From: Flavobacterium panacis | GTDB taxonomy: Bacteria; Bacteroidota; Bacteroidia; Flavobacteriales; Flavobacteriaceae | Length of the DNA stretch: 64,000 nt | Direction of reading: 5' to 3' | Assembly (NCBI RefSeq): GCF_024649945.1 | Contig: NZ_JANKMS010000009.1 | Coordinates: forward strand, 62,001 to 126,000 | Program-made: the position numbers and the translations under genes | Shown: positions 17,919 through 28,157 of the stretch, piece by piece | How positions within the stretch are numbered: position 1 is the stretch's first letter | Layout: every line of letters begins with the position of its first letter | Notes under the pieces: model-generated | The model's database searches: none | The model's input: the letters and a program-made list of their open reading frames with translations, nothing else | What the model was told of the DNA's origin: nothing

Positions 17919-20900
17919 ATGCAAAGTCCGTCTTTCTCCATTTATGATGCTTCTGCAGGATCAGGAAAGACTTATACATTGGTTAAAGAGTATTTGAAAA
18001 TTATTCTTTCCTCGCCAAAACACGATGCATACCGAAACATCTTAGCCATCACATTTACCAATAAGGCGGTTCATGAAATGAAAAGCCGTATTGTTGGTAA
18101 TTTGTCTGAATTTGCAAAAGATGATCCTTCTTCAAAAGCGGTTGATTTAATGGAAGATTTGGCTCGGGAAACGGGGCTTTCAGTTATTAAAATTAAAACT
18201 AAATCACAGCAAATCATAAAGCACTTAATTCATAATTATGCGGCTTTTGATATTTCTACTATTGATAAATTTACTCATAAAGTTATTCGTGCCTTTGCTC
18301 ATGATTTAAATCTTCCAATGACTTTTGAGGTTACTTTGGATACTGAAAATTTATTGGTTGAAGCGGTCGATGCTATTATTGCGCAAGCTGGTGAAGATGA
18401 AACATTGACCAAACTGCTCATCGATTTTACAATGGAAAAAACCGATGATGATAAAAGTTGGGATATTTCACGCGAGATCCTTGATACAGGAAGATTGGTT
18501 TTGAATGAAAATAACCGAAATGAAATTCTTCATTTTCAAGATAAAACGATTGGAGAGTTTGTTGAGATTAAAAAGAAAATGCAGGCGCTCTGTAAAGAGT
18601 TGGAAGATACAAATGCTGGATTGGCTGTTAAAGCAATTGAATTAATTGATAAAAACGGAATCGATCCAAAATCATTTTCGAGAGGAACTTTTCCCAATCA
18701 TTTAGATAGTATTAGGGATGGAAAATTCAATCCTAAGAATAAAACTTTTCACGAATTCGAGGATATTGCGATTAATAAAACAGCAAAAGACCGAGCGTTA
18801 ATTGAGAATATTATTCCAGAATTACTTCAAATCTTAAAAGAGGCGTATCAAAATTTTGAAAAAAGAGATTTTTACAAAGCCTTTTTAAAAAATATCACGC
18901 CACTTTCTTTGCTTAATACGGTAAGTAATGAATTGGCTAAAATTCAGTCTGAACAAAATATTTTGTCGATTTCTGAATTCAATGCTATTATTCACCGCGA
19001 AATTCAGAATCAGCCTGCGCCGTTTATTTATGAACGATTAGGAGAACGTTATCGTCATTTTTTTATTGATGAGTTTCAGGATACTTCAGAAATGCAATGG
19101 CAGAATTTGATTCCGCTTATAGATAATTCACTTTCAGGTTTAGATGATTTAGGAAATAAAGGGACGCTAATGATTGTTGGTGATCCCAAACAATCTATTT
19201 ATCGTTGGCGTGGAGGGAAAGCAGAACAATTTATTGAATTAAGTAAAGATGAGGTTGCCTTTTTTCATCACGAAAAAAGGGTAAAGCACTTGGATACAAA
19301 CTATAGGAGTTATAGTGAGGTTATTGAATTTAATAATGCTTTTTTTAAACTGATTTCGGCTGAATTTGCAAATGAGGATTATAAAGATTTGTATGAGAAT
19401 CACAGTTTTCAAAATATCAACTCAAAAGAAGGTGGTTATGTGAATATTTCATTTCTTCCAATTGCAGATAAAAATGAAATTGCTGATGAAGAAGAAGGTG
19501 TGGAGAAATCAGATTTGTATGTACTGGCAACTTTAAATACTATTCAAGAAGTTTTAAAACAAGGATTTGAATATAAAGATATTGTAGTTCTAACTCGAAA
19601 AAGAGGGCAGGGAATTGCTATTGCTAATTATTTGACTGAACAAGGAATTCCGCTTTTGTCTTCAGAAACATTAATGGTTCAGAATGCTTCGGAGGTTCGA
19701 TTGATTGTCCATCTGCTTCGGTATTTAAGTAATAGTGCTGATTTAGAATCAAAAGCAAATTTTCTTCATTTTTTGGCTTCAACAAAAGATTTGGCGATGC
19801 CGATTCATGACTTTATTGCAATGGGAATGGGGCATAGGTTGGAAAAAGAATTTGAAGATTGGCTTTTAACTTTTGATGTTTCGTTTTCTTTTAAAGATGT
19901 TCGAAAGAAATCGCTTTATGAAGCGGTTGAAATTGTAATTTCTAAATTTATTCTTCCTTCAGAAGGAAATGCTTATGTCCAGTTTTTCTTAGATATAGTT
20001 TTGGAAAGGGATATTAGAAATCAATCTGGAATAGCTGATTTTTTGATTTTCTGGGATAAAAATGCGGAGAAATTCAGTATTCCTTCACCCGAAGGAAATA
20101 ATGCTGTTCGTATTATGACAATTCATAAATCAAAAGGATTGGAGTTTCCGGTAGTAATTATGCCTTTTGCGGATGAAGATTACAATCGAAAACCAAAAGA
20201 TAAATTGTGGCTTGATACTGAAGAAGTCGATTTGGGAGTGCCAAAAGCATTGGTTGATAATAGTAGTATTGTGGAAAGTTTTGGTGAAAACGCATCGGCT
20301 GTATTTAATCTGAAGAAACAAGAAGAACTGCTGGATAATGTTAATGTTTTGTATGTGGCATTGACTCGTGCAGAAGAGCAGTTGTATGTGATTTCACAAT
20401 CTCTTGAAGCAAGGAAAGATGGGGAATATCCAAATAACATGGCTTCGTTTTTTATTAAATTCCTAATTCATCAAGGAGTTTACGAAGAAGAGAAATTAGT
20501 TTACGAATTTGGAGCTAAAACCAGACTTTCAAAAGCTTCAAAAACTGTTGATTTGGTGAAGTCAATTCCGATTGTAAGAGAAGTTTTAAATCCGAAAAAT
20601 ATTAAAATTGCCCAACGTGAGGCTTTGATGTGGGGGACGCATCAGCAGGAAGCAATTTCTTATGGAAATATAGTACACGAAATTTTGGCTTTTGTAAAAG
20701 ATAAATCAGATATCGATCTGGCTGTAACAAAAGCACTTGAAAACGGATTAATAATTTATGATCAGGTTGATCAAGTTCTACAGACTCTGAGAGAAATTGT
20801 AAATCATCCCGAACTAGAAGTTTGTTTTGATGGAAGTCATACTGTTTTAAATGAACAAACCATTGTGCAAAAACAAGGAAGGATTTTAAAACCGGACAGG

Positions 20901-21077
20901 GTTGTTTTTTTAGAAAATAAAGAAGCTTTTCTATTGGATTATAAAACAGGTGTTGTAAATGCAAAATATCAGCAACAAATTCAAGAATATCAGGATGCGA
21001 TTGAGGATTTAGGGTACAAAGTGTTAAAAAAGGCTCTGGTGTATATAGGAGCGGAAATTGAAGTGGTAAATTTGTGA
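17919..21077 (+). CDS. AddA/RecB-like UvrD-type helicase-nuclease
   Basis: A 1052-residue superfamily 1 helicase. Walker A is ASAGSGKT (residues 11-18, K17), Walker B is IDEFQDTSE near residue 385, motif III-IV is VGDPKQSIYRWRGG, and motif V-VI is MTIHKSKGLEFPVV and YVALTRAEEQLYV. The C-terminal part carries a PD-(D/E)XK nuclease signature, LLDYKTG, near residue 1009. This is the AddA/RecB layout, used to process double-strand breaks. The matching AddB-like nuclease is encoded at 23983-26745, separated by kbl and ompA. Confidence 0.88.
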   Translation: MQSPSFSIYDASAGSGKTYTLVKEYLKIILSSPKHDAYRNILAITFTNKAVHEMKSRIVGNLSEFAKDDPSSKAVDLMEDLARETGLSVIKIKTKSQQIIKHLIHNYAAFDISTIDKFTHKVIRAFAHDLNLPMTFEVTLDTENLLVEAVDAIIAQAGEDETLTKLLIDFTMEKTDDDKSWDISREILDTGRLVLNENNRNEILHFQDKTIGEFVEIKKKMQALCKELEDTNAGLAVKAIELIDKNGIDPKSFSRGTFPNHLDSIRDGKFNPKNKTFHEFEDIAINKTAKDRALIENIIPELLQILKEAYQNFEKRDFYKAFLKNITPLSLLNTVSNELAKIQSEQNILSISEFNAIIHREIQNQPAPFIYERLGERYRHFFIDEFQDTSEMQWQNLIPLIDNSLSGLDDLGNKGTLMIVGDPKQSIYRWRGGKAEQFIELSKDEVAFFHHEKRVKHLDTNYRSYSEVIEFNNAFFKLISAEFANEDYKDLYENHSFQNINSKEGGYVNISFLPIADKNEIADEEEGVEKSDLYVLATLNTIQEVLKQGFEYKDIVVLTRKRGQGIAIANYLTEQGIPLLSSETLMVQNASEVRLIVHLLRYLSNSADLESKANFLHFLASTKDLAMPIHDFIAMGMGHRLEKEFEDWLLTFDVSFSFKDVRKKSLYEAVEIVISKFILPSEGNAYVQFFLDIVLERDIRNQSGIADFLIFWDKNAEKFSIPSPEGNNAVRIMTIHKSKGLEFPVVIMPFADEDYNRKPKDKLWLDTEEVDLGVPKALVDNSSIVESFGENASAVFNLKKQEELLDNVNVLYVALTRAEEQLYVISQSLEARKDGEYPNNMASFFIKFLIHQGVYEEEKLVYEFGAKTRLSKASKTVDLVKSIPIVREVLNPKNIKIAQREALMWGTHQQEAISYGNIVHEILAFVKDKSDIDLAVTKALENGLIIYDQVDQVLQTLREIVNHPELEVCFDGSHTVLNEQTIVQKQGRILKPDRVVFLENKEAFLLDYKTGVVNAKYQQQIQEYQDAIEDLGYKVLKKALVYIGAEIEVVNL

Positions 21078-21160
21078 AAAAATTAATCAGATGTTAAAGA
21101 AATAACGAAGCTTTATTATTGTTAAGTTGTTAATTTTTAACGTTTTAAATAAATGAAAAA

Positions 21161-22354
21161 ATGTACGGTAAAATAAGAGAACATCTGCAGAGTGAGTTGC
21201 AGACAATCGAAGAAAATGGAATTTTTAAAAAGGAGAGAATTATAACGTCTCCACAAGGTGCTGAGATTAAAATTTCGACAGGAGAAACTGTTTTGAACTT
21301 TTGTGCTAATAACTACTTAGGGCTTTCATCACATCCAGAAGTGGTACAGGCGGCAAAAGATGCTTTAGATACACATGGTTTTGGAATGTCGTCTGTTCGT
21401 TTTATCTGCGGAACTCAGGATATTCATAAAACACTAGAAAAAAAGATTGCTGATTTTTATGGTACGGAAGATACGATTTTGTACGCGGCAGCTTTTGATG
21501 CAAATGGAGGAGTTTTCGAGCCTTTACTTGGTGAAAATGATGCAATTATTTCGGACAGTTTGAATCATGCTTCTATTATTGATGGAGTTCGTTTGTGTAA
21601 AGCAGCACGCTATCGCTACGAAAATAACAATATGGAAGATCTGGAGCAGCAATTAATTAAAGCAAATGAAGCGGGAGCTCGTTTTAAATTAATTGTAACA
21701 GATGGTGTGTTTTCAATGGATGGTTTGGTTGCGCCTTTAGATAAAATCTGTGACCTTGCTGATAAATACGATGCAATGGTAATGGTGGATGAATGTCATG
21801 CAGCTGGTTTTATTGGAGCTACAGGAAAAGGAACTCTTGAAGCTAAAGGAGTGATGGGAAGAGTAGATATTATTACAGGAACTCTTGGTAAAGCTTTAGG
21901 TGGTGCAATGGGTGGTTATACTACTGCTAAGAAAGAAATAATAGAATTACTTCGTCAGAGATCAAGACCTTATTTGTTCTCAAATTCTTTGGCGCCTTCA
22001 ATTGTTGGGGCTTCGATAAAAGTGTTTGAATTACTAGAAAAAGATACAACATTACGTGATAAATTAGAATGGAATACCAATTACTTTAAAGAAGGTATGA
22101 AAAAAGCTGGTTTCGATATTATAGATGGAGATTCGGCTATTGTTCCAGTTATGTTGTATGATGCAAAGCTGTCGCAGACAATGGCGAATGAACTTTTAAA
22201 AGAAGGAATTTATGTTATTGGGTTTTTCTTTCCGGTAGTTCCAAAAGATAAAGCCAGAATACGAGTTCAGCTGTCTGCGGCACACGAAAAAGAGCACTTA
22301 GATAAGGCTATAAATGCGTTCACGGTTGTCGGTAAAATGTTAAAAGTTATATAA
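21161..22354 (+). CDS. kbl: Glycine C-acetyltransferase (2-amino-3-ketobutyrate CoA ligase)
   Basis: A 397-residue alpha-oxoamine synthase family PLP enzyme. D210 ([10 protein letters not shown]) and K244 ([10 protein letters not shown]) hold the cofactor. Length and the sequence around the lysine match Kbl, which with threonine dehydrogenase degrades threonine to glycine and acetyl-CoA. No tdh gene is adjacent, so related activities such as serine palmitoyltransferase remain possible, but similarity to Kbl is strong throughout. Confidence 0.9.
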   Translation: MYGKIREHLQSELQTIEENGIFKKERIITSPQGAEIKISTGETVLNFCANNYLGLSSHPEVVQAAKDALDTHGFGMSSVRFICGTQDIHKTLEKKIADFYGTEDTILYAAAFDANGGVFEPLLGENDAIISDSLNHASIIDGVRLCKAARYRYENNNMEDLEQQLIKANEAGARFKLIVTDGVFSMDGLVAPLDKICDLADKYDAMVMVDECHAAGFIGATGKGTLEAKGVMGRVDIITGTLGKALGGAMGGYTTAKKEIIELLRQRSRPYLFSNSLAPSIVGASIKVFELLEKDTTLRDKLEWNTNYFKEGMKKAGFDIIDGDSAIVPVMLYDAKLSQTMANELLKEGIYVIGFFFPVVPKDKARIRVQLSAAHEKEHLDKAINAFTVVGKMLKVI

Positions 22355-22400
22355 TTACCACTTTGGTCAAATTTTTGTAGGTTTTTTTTAACATTTCATT

Positions 22401-22430
22401 TTGTATTTAAAAAATTTGGTGTTACTTTTG
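22401..22430 (+). promoter_or_regulatory. Bacteroidota-type promoter of the OmpA-family gene
   Basis: TTG at 22401-22403 and TACTTTTG at 22423-22430, 19 bases apart, match the -33/-7 consensus well. It is the best promoter match in the window and precedes a gene expected to be highly expressed. Confidence 0.75.
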
Positions 22431-22467
22431 CTTGTAATTAACTAAATTGTAATTAAAAAAATTAAGT

Positions 22468-23919
22468 ATGAAACATCTTAACAAACTTTTAGTTGCTGTT
22501 TTGATGGCGATGGGTTTAAATGCTCACGCGCAAGATAGCAACAATCCATGGGCGATCTCTTTTGGGGTTAATGCTGTGGATACAAGAACAAGTTCAGGTT
22601 CAGGAAGTGGATTTTTTGATCAGCACTTTTCTCAGCCATTCGCAGTAAAAGACAACTGGAATATCCTTCCTTCTCTATCTTACATTGGTGTAAATAGATA
22701 TGTTGGTAGTGGTTTCTCTGTTGGTTTGCAGGGGTCTGTAAACAAAATTGATAAATTGGTTACTTTCAATCCAGCTGCTCCAGATCATGATTCAAGAGGA
22801 AACGTTGTAACAAATCCTGGAGATTTAATGTACTACGGAATTGATGCTACTATCAAATACAGCTTCCAAGAATTAATCAAATCTAAAGTGATTGATCCTT
22901 CGTTATCTGTTGGTGGAGGCTATACTTTCTTCGGAGATAACAGTTTTGGAACTGTTAACCCAGGTGCAGGTGTTACTTTCTGGTTTACAGATGCTATTGG
23001 TCTTGAGTTAGCTACAAGATACAAATGGGCTGTAGCTGCTAATGACGATAAACCTCTTGATAGATCAGTTTTCCAACACACAGCAGGTTTAGTTTTCAAA
23101 TTCGGAGGTAAAGATACTGACGGAGACGGAATCTACGATAAAGATGATGCTTGTCCAGATGTTGCAGGTTTAAAACAATTCAACGGATGTCCTGATACTG
23201 ACGGTGACGGAATCGTTGATGCTTCTGACGCTTGTCCAGATGTATTTGGTTTAGCTGCTTTAAACGGATGTCCTGATACAGACGGAGACGGAATTGCTGA
23301 TAAAGATGACGCTTGTCCAGATGTTGCTGGTTTAGCTGCTTTAAAAGGTTGTCCTGATACTGACGGTGACGGAATTGCTGATAAAGACGATAAATGTCCT
23401 ACAGTTGCTGGTCCTAAAGAAAACGGTGGTTGTCCATTCTTAGACGCTGATAAAGACGGTGTTGCTGATAAAGATGATGACTGTCCTACAGTTCCAGGTC
23501 CTGCAAGTAACAGAGGATGTCCAGAAGTAACTTCTGCTGCATTAGAAGATCTTAAAGTTCAAGCTAGAGCAATCTACTTCAACTCAGGAAAAGCTACTTT
23601 CAAAACTGGTGACAAAGAAACTCCAGCTAGATTAGATGCTATTAAAGAAATCCTTAAAAACTATCCAAACGCGAAATTCTCTATTGAAGGACACACAGAT
23701 AGTACGGGTTCTGCTAAAATCAACCAAAAACTTTCTGAAGATAGAGCTAACGCTGTATTGAACGCTTTAGTTGAAAGAGGTGTAAGCCCAGACAACTTAG
23801 AAGCTAAAGGATTTGGTGCTTCTCAACCAGTTGCAAGTAACAAAACTGCTGCAGGTAAAGCTCAAAACAGAAGAACTGAAATTAGACACATTGGTTCTAA
23901 ATACCAAGGTAAACTATAA
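22468..23919 (+). CDS. OmpA-family outer membrane protein with thrombospondin type 3 repeats
   Basis: A 483-residue protein. The signal peptide ends in NAHAQ (about residue 22), followed by an N-terminal beta-barrel (to about 210), then five calcium-binding TSP type 3 repeats (units like [16 protein letters not shown], residues about 215-345), then a C-terminal OmpA domain with [18 protein letters not shown] and NRRTEI that binds peptidoglycan. It links the outer membrane to the cell wall and is usually one of the most abundant flavobacterial proteins. It has a strong promoter and its own terminator. Confidence 0.93.
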   Translation: MKHLNKLLVAVLMAMGLNAHAQDSNNPWAISFGVNAVDTRTSSGSGSGFFDQHFSQPFAVKDNWNILPSLSYIGVNRYVGSGFSVGLQGSVNKIDKLVTFNPAAPDHDSRGNVVTNPGDLMYYGIDATIKYSFQELIKSKVIDPSLSVGGGYTFFGDNSFGTVNPGAGVTFWFTDAIGLELATRYKWAVAANDDKPLDRSVFQHTAGLVFKFGGKDTDGDGIYDKDDACPDVAGLKQFNGCPDTDGDGIVDASDACPDVFGLAALNGCPDTDGDGIADKDDACPDVAGLAALKGCPDTDGDGIADKDDKCPTVAGPKENGGCPFLDADKDGVADKDDDCPTVPGPASNRGCPEVTSAALEDLKVQARAIYFNSGKATFKTGDKETPARLDAIKEILKNYPNAKFSIEGHTDSTGSAKINQKLSEDRANAVLNALVERGVSPDNLEAKGFGASQPVASNKTAAGKAQNRRTEIRHIGSKYQGKL

Positions 23920-23940
23920 TTAGTTTTCTAAATAAATATG

Positions 23941-23970
23941 AAAAGCCATTCTTAATTGAATGGCTTTTTT
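23941..23970 (+). terminator. Rho-independent terminator after ompA-family gene
   Basis: Stem aaaagccatt/aatggctttt with an 8-base loop, then more T. It lies just before the next start codon at 23983. Confidence 0.88.
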
Positions 23971-23982
23971 TATTTTTATACT

Positions 23983-26745
23983 ATGATAAATACTTCTTTT
24001 CTACAAAAAATTGCTGGTGTCGTAATTCAAGATTATGCTGAGAAACTTTCTCAAATAACTATAATTCTTCCTAATAAAAGAGCAAAAGTTTTTTTGATTG
24101 AAGCGCTTAAAAATGAAACGGATAAAACTATTATTGCTCCGGAAATTACAAGTATTGAAGATTTTGTGCAAGACGTTGCCTCGATTCGTTCTATAGATTC
24201 AATTGAGCTTTTATTTGAGTTTTATGAAGTATATTTGTCTATTACAGAAAAGAAAAATCAGCAGTCGTTTGAATTGTTTGCAAATTGGGCCAAAACACTT
24301 TTGCAGGATTTTAATGAAATTGATCGTTATCTTTTAGATCCGTCTCATGTTCTTTCGTATTTAAAAGATATTGAGGATATCAAAAAATGGGGTTTAGAAG
24401 TTGATCAAAAAACTAAGCTTCTCGAAAATTATATTGACTTTTGGAAGTTGCTCCCTTTGTACTACGAGTCGCTTTATAATCATTTGTTATTTAAATCGAT
24501 CGGTTACCAGGGATTGGTGTATCGTGAGGCGGTAAACAATCTAAATCATTTCTCTAATACTATCGGGAATCGCATTTTTATTTTTGCGGGATTTAATGCT
24601 TTAAATGCTGCTGAGGAAAAAATAGTGCAGCATTTGCTCGCGCTTGATCAGGCTAGGATTTATTGGGATGCAGATCAGGTTTTTTTAAATGATCCCTATC
24701 ATGATGCAGGGCTTTTTTTAAGGCGTTTTAAAGAAAGTTGGAAGCATTATAAAGGACAACCTTTTGAATGGATTGTGGATGATTTTTCTCAGTCAAAAAA
24801 CATTCAAATTATTGGAACTCCGAAAACAATTGGGCAGGCAAAATTAGCAGGGAGTATTATTGAGAATTTGATAAATCAGGATCCGGGTGCTTCTTTGGAT
24901 AAAGTGGCTGTTGTCTTGGGAGAAGAGAATTTATTGGTTCCGGTTTTGTATTCACTTCCTTCTTCTGTTGGTGCATTGAATATAACGATGGGGTATTCGG
25001 GCAAAAATAATCCCTCCCAGATTTTAATTGCTAAATTGTTTAAAATGCATACAAATGCGCTTTCACGAAAGGGAAGCAGCTATGTTTTGTATTATAAAGA
25101 TGTTTTGGATATTTTAACGCATCCTTTGGTTGAGCCTTATGCAAATGCTCAGTCATTGGTTAGAATTATTAAAGAGAATAATTATACGTTTATCACGCAT
25201 CAAAAAATTCTGGAGCTTCATCCGAATCAATCGAAATTTTTTAATCTTTTGTTTGAAAAGTGGGAGAATGGTTCTGTTGCTGTTTTGAATACTATTTCGG
25301 CTTTATTGATTGCGGTTAAAGAACATTTTAGCAACGATAATGAAGAGGAGAAAATTGCTAAAGCATTTGTTTATGGGGTTTTTAAGGTAATTAATAAACT
25401 CATAAACTACTATTCTAAACATAATCATATTGACAATATTGATACGCTTCATGCGATTTATAAGCAAATTATAGATTTGGCAGAAGTGTCTTTTGAAGGA
25501 GAGCCCTTGCGTGGTCTGCAGATTATGGGGGTTTTGGAAAGTCGTGTTCTCGATTTTGAGACGGTTATTATAACTTCAATGAATGAAGGGAAATTTCCTG
25601 CTGGTAAATCGCAAAATTCATTTATTCCGTATGATGTAAAGCGGGAATTGGGTCTTCCGACTTTTAAAGAGAAAGATGCCATTTATACCTATCATTTTTA
25701 TCATTTATTGCAGAGAGCAAAAAACATCTATCTGATTTACAATACTGAAAATGATGGTTTAGATGCGGGGGAAAGAAGTCGTTTTATTACGCAGCTTGAA
25801 GTTGAAAAGCAAAGAAACCATAATATTACTTTTGATATTTATAATCCTGTTTTGCCTAATACGGCTTATGAGCCTCTTTCTGTTCCGAAATCTGATATGG
25901 TGATGGAGCGTTTGAAGGAAATTGCGACAACAGGTTTTTCGCCATCAGCATTGACGAGTTATATTCGAAATCCGATTGAATTTTACTTTCAAAAAATATT
26001 GAGAATTCGCGAAGTTGAAGAAGTGGAGGAAAATATTGCATTAAATACTCTGGGAACGATTATTCACGAAACATTAAAGGCTTTGTATGAGCCTTTTATC
26101 GGAAAATTTATTTCTGAAAATGATCTTTTAAATTGTTTCAAACTGCTGGATGAAGAGGTTTTGAAACAGTTTAAATTGGTGTATAAAGAAGGTGAAATTA
26201 AAAAAGGTCGAAATCTTTTGGCTTTTGAAGTGGCGAAACGAAATGTGTCGAACTTTTTAAGAATGGAACTGGATGCTGTCAAAAATAACGAAGCGATTCA
26301 AATTGTTGCTTTGGAGCAAACTTTTGAACGTGAATTTGTTCATCCGAAATTGCCTTTCCCTGTTTTAATTAAAGGAAATGTGGATAGGATCGAACGTCGT
26401 GATGGAAAAATCAGAATTATCGATTATAAGACGGGAAAAGTAGAAAAGTCTAATGTAGTATTGAAATCATGGAACGGATTGACACAAGAGCTTAAAAACG
26501 ATAAAATCATCCAGGTTTTGGCTTACGCCTTTATGTTTGAGAAAGAAGCTGGCAATCTGCCAATTGAAGTGGGGATTATTTCTTTTAAAAATTTGAAATC
26601 AGGATTTTTACCTTTTGGTTATAAAGAAGAAAAAGAATTAACTACTTTGGTGACATCTGAAATAATGAATTCTTATTTGGATGAAATTGCTAATTTGCTG
26701 AGCGAAATTCTGGATATAAATATTCCTTTTGAGGAAAAAGTATAA
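23983..26745 (+). CDS. AddB-like PD-(D/E)XK nuclease/helicase-like subunit
   Basis: About 920 residues. I start at ATG 23983 because the upstream TTG at 23956 lies inside the preceding terminator. The N-terminal half is an inactive helicase-like region as in AddB, and the C-terminal part is a RecB-family nuclease: SPSALTSYIRNPIEFYF, GTIIHETLKALYE and RIIDYKTGKVE. The four iron-sulfur cysteines of Gram-positive AddB are missing; the protein has only one cysteine (LLNCFK). It likely pairs with the AddA-like helicase encoded at 17919. Confidence 0.82.
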   Translation: MINTSFLQKIAGVVIQDYAEKLSQITIILPNKRAKVFLIEALKNETDKTIIAPEITSIEDFVQDVASIRSIDSIELLFEFYEVYLSITEKKNQQSFELFANWAKTLLQDFNEIDRYLLDPSHVLSYLKDIEDIKKWGLEVDQKTKLLENYIDFWKLLPLYYESLYNHLLFKSIGYQGLVYREAVNNLNHFSNTIGNRIFIFAGFNALNAAEEKIVQHLLALDQARIYWDADQVFLNDPYHDAGLFLRRFKESWKHYKGQPFEWIVDDFSQSKNIQIIGTPKTIGQAKLAGSIIENLINQDPGASLDKVAVVLGEENLLVPVLYSLPSSVGALNITMGYSGKNNPSQILIAKLFKMHTNALSRKGSSYVLYYKDVLDILTHPLVEPYANAQSLVRIIKENNYTFITHQKILELHPNQSKFFNLLFEKWENGSVAVLNTISALLIAVKEHFSNDNEEEKIAKAFVYGVFKVINKLINYYSKHNHIDNIDTLHAIYKQIIDLAEVSFEGEPLRGLQIMGVLESRVLDFETVIITSMNEGKFPAGKSQNSFIPYDVKRELGLPTFKEKDAIYTYHFYHLLQRAKNIYLIYNTENDGLDAGERSRFITQLEVEKQRNHNITFDIYNPVLPNTAYEPLSVPKSDMVMERLKEIATTGFSPSALTSYIRNPIEFYFQKILRIREVEEVEENIALNTLGTIIHETLKALYEPFIGKFISENDLLNCFKLLDEEVLKQFKLVYKEGEIKKGRNLLAFEVAKRNVSNFLRMELDAVKNNEAIQIVALEQTFEREFVHPKLPFPVLIKGNVDRIERRDGKIRIIDYKTGKVEKSNVVLKSWNGLTQELKNDKIIQVLAYAFMFEKEAGNLPIEVGIISFKNLKSGFLPFGYKEEKELTTLVTSEIMNSYLDEIANLLSEILDINIPFEEKV

Positions 26746-26754
26746 AGCTGCTTT

Positions 26755-27048
26755 GTGAGAAAAATAAATAACATATTTGAATTTTATAAAACGACACTGA
26801 TGGTGAACTTTTCATGTTCTTTGTTCGGATTGTTTTTAGGGAGTTTTAGTGGTTTTTTATTTATGTTGGCTACAATCGGTTTTCTTTTTAGTATTTTTTT
26901 TAAAGAGCGATACCGTAAAAATGAATATTTATTTTATTCGAATAACGGAATTTCAAAGAATAGATTGATATTTTTCAGTTTTTTATTGAATCTTTTTGTG
27001 GTTTTAATCTTGGCTCTATTAGCCGCATTTATTCTGAAATTATTTTGA
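26755..27048 (+). CDS. Small membrane protein, probable ABC transporter partner
   Basis: A 97-residue protein with a GTG start, 9 bases after the AddB-like gene. It has about three hydrophobic segments (LFGLFLGSFSGFLFMLATIGFLFSIFF and IFFSFLLNLFVVLILALLAAFIL) separated by a basic loop. No family is recognised. Its stop TGA overlaps the TTG start of the ABC ATPase gene (TTGA), so the two are probably translationally coupled and this could be the membrane part of a very small transporter. Confidence 0.6.
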   Translation: MRKINNIFEFYKTTLMVNFSCSLFGLFLGSFSGFLFMLATIGFLFSIFFKERYRKNEYLFYSNNGISKNRLIFFSFLLNLFVVLILALLAAFILKLF

Positions 27049-27719
27049 AAACACATGTAATTGAAGTTAGTGGTATTCGAAAAATGTTTGGCTCAAAAGC
27101 AATACTTTCAGATGTTTATTTGAAAATTGAAGTGGGTGAAATAATTGGTTTGTTTGGGAGAAATGGTTCAGGAAAATCAACCTTGCTAAAAAGCATATGT
27201 GGTCTTTTGCCTGTTTCTGATAAAAGTGTTTTTATTGACGGTGTCTCAAAGAATAAATCTTCCAATTTAATAAATGAAATTGCTTATCTGCATCAAGATC
27301 AATTCATTCCGAATCATTTGTCCGTAATTAGGACAATTCATTTGGGTATCGATAAACAAAAAACAGCTTTATTTTGTGAAGATGTTTTTATAAAACCTCT
27401 TTTAAATAGAAAAATTAGAAATCTTTCTGTTGGGGAATTAAGATATTTGCAGATAAAACTTGTTCTTTTTAATACATCAAAATTTGTTCTGCTTGATGAG
27501 CCTTTTAATGGCTTGTCTCCTAAAATGATCGAGGTCGTAACTGAATTAATTGAAGAAAATTCTAAAGAAAAAGGAATTCTGATTACAGATCATAACTATG
27601 AAAATGTTTTGAAAATTTCTACAGGTCTGCGATTGTTGAAAGAAGGTAAGTTGCAGATAATCAAAAACAAAGCCGAACTTTTTGAAAATGGTTATCTTGT
27701 AAGTCCGGCTGTTTTTTAA
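27045..27719 (+). CDS. ABC transporter ATP-binding protein
   Basis: A 224-residue ATPase. Walker A is GRNGSGKS near residue 38-45, the signature is LSVGE, and Walker B is KFVLLDEPFNGLSP, followed by the H-loop LITDHN. The order and length are normal for a single ABC domain, although the Q-loop to signature stretch is short. The start is TTG inside the stop of the upstream gene; no ATG fits. The cargo is unknown. It ends 6 bases from a small convergent gene. Confidence 0.85.
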   Translation: MKTHVIEVSGIRKMFGSKAILSDVYLKIEVGEIIGLFGRNGSGKSTLLKSICGLLPVSDKSVFIDGVSKNKSSNLINEIAYLHQDQFIPNHLSVIRTIHLGIDKQKTALFCEDVFIKPLLNRKIRNLSVGELRYLQIKLVLFNTSKFVLLDEPFNGLSPKMIEVVTELIEENSKEKGILITDHNYENVLKISTGLRLLKEGKLQIIKNKAELFENGYLVSPAVF

Positions 27720-27725
27720 GAGCTT

Positions 27726-27869
27726 TTAGCTGAATATTTTTTTGAAGAAACCCTTTTTAGATTTTTCTCCAGAAGTCGTATTATTGATGTGTCCGTTTTC
27801 AATACGAAATCTTCTAAACTTCTCCAGTTTTACATTGAGGTCAAAGCGTAATTCGTCAACAGTTTTCAT
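27726..27869 (-). CDS. Small basic protein, divergent partner of Roadblock module 2
   Basis: A 47-residue protein (MKTVDELRFDLNVKLEKF...SKKGFFKKIFS). It shares a charged helix (KLEKFRRFRI, compare RMKDFEKLRI) and a GEKSKKGFFKKI motif (compare GKESKGIFKSI) with the 71-residue protein at 16904-17119. A well-formed promoter lies directly upstream at 27886-27917, and the gene is divergent from a Roadblock pair, exactly as in module 1. It is too short for most gene finders. The function is unknown, and an amphipathic C-terminal helix is possible. Confidence 0.6.
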   Translation of the reverse strand: MKTVDELRFDLNVKLEKFRRFRIENGHINNTTSGEKSKKGFFKKIFS

Positions 27870-27885
27870 TTGGATGATTTTTTTG

Positions 27886-27917
27886 CAAAGCTATATAAAA
27901 ACTTTTTGCAAATGCAA
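27886..27917 (-). promoter_or_regulatory. Promoter of the 47-residue small protein gene
   Basis: On the minus strand TTG (27917-27915), a 21-base spacer and TAGCTTTG (27893-27886) fit the Bacteroidota consensus, giving a leader of roughly ten bases before the ATG at 27869. Confidence 0.55.
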
Positions 27918-28119
27918 CTTTCTGCAAATGTTAATTTTATAAATGAATTTTATGAAGCGAAATGTTACGATTTTAATGCAATATGTTTTTTATGTTAATT
28001 TTTTTTAAATATTTTCTTCAAAAAAATACGATTAATTAGATGATAAATAAAAGTCAGTCAGGAGGTTATATGTCTTCTTTTTTTAACAAGTGTTTATCGA
28101 GCAATTGCTATTATTGAAA

Positions 28120-28127
28120 TATCTTTG
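28120..28127 (+). promoter_or_regulatory. Putative -7 box of Roadblock module 2
   Basis: TATCTTTG matches TAnnTTTG, 30 bases before the start at 28158. No -33 TTG is found at ideal spacing. Confidence 0.45.
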
Positions 28128-28157
28128 CCGCTTCCAAAACATGACAAATAAAAGAAT

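Noticed and set aside
27742-27942. 66-codon plus-strand frame after the ABC ATPase
   Set aside because: It is the shadow of the better supported 47-residue gene on the minus strand, which has its own promoter.
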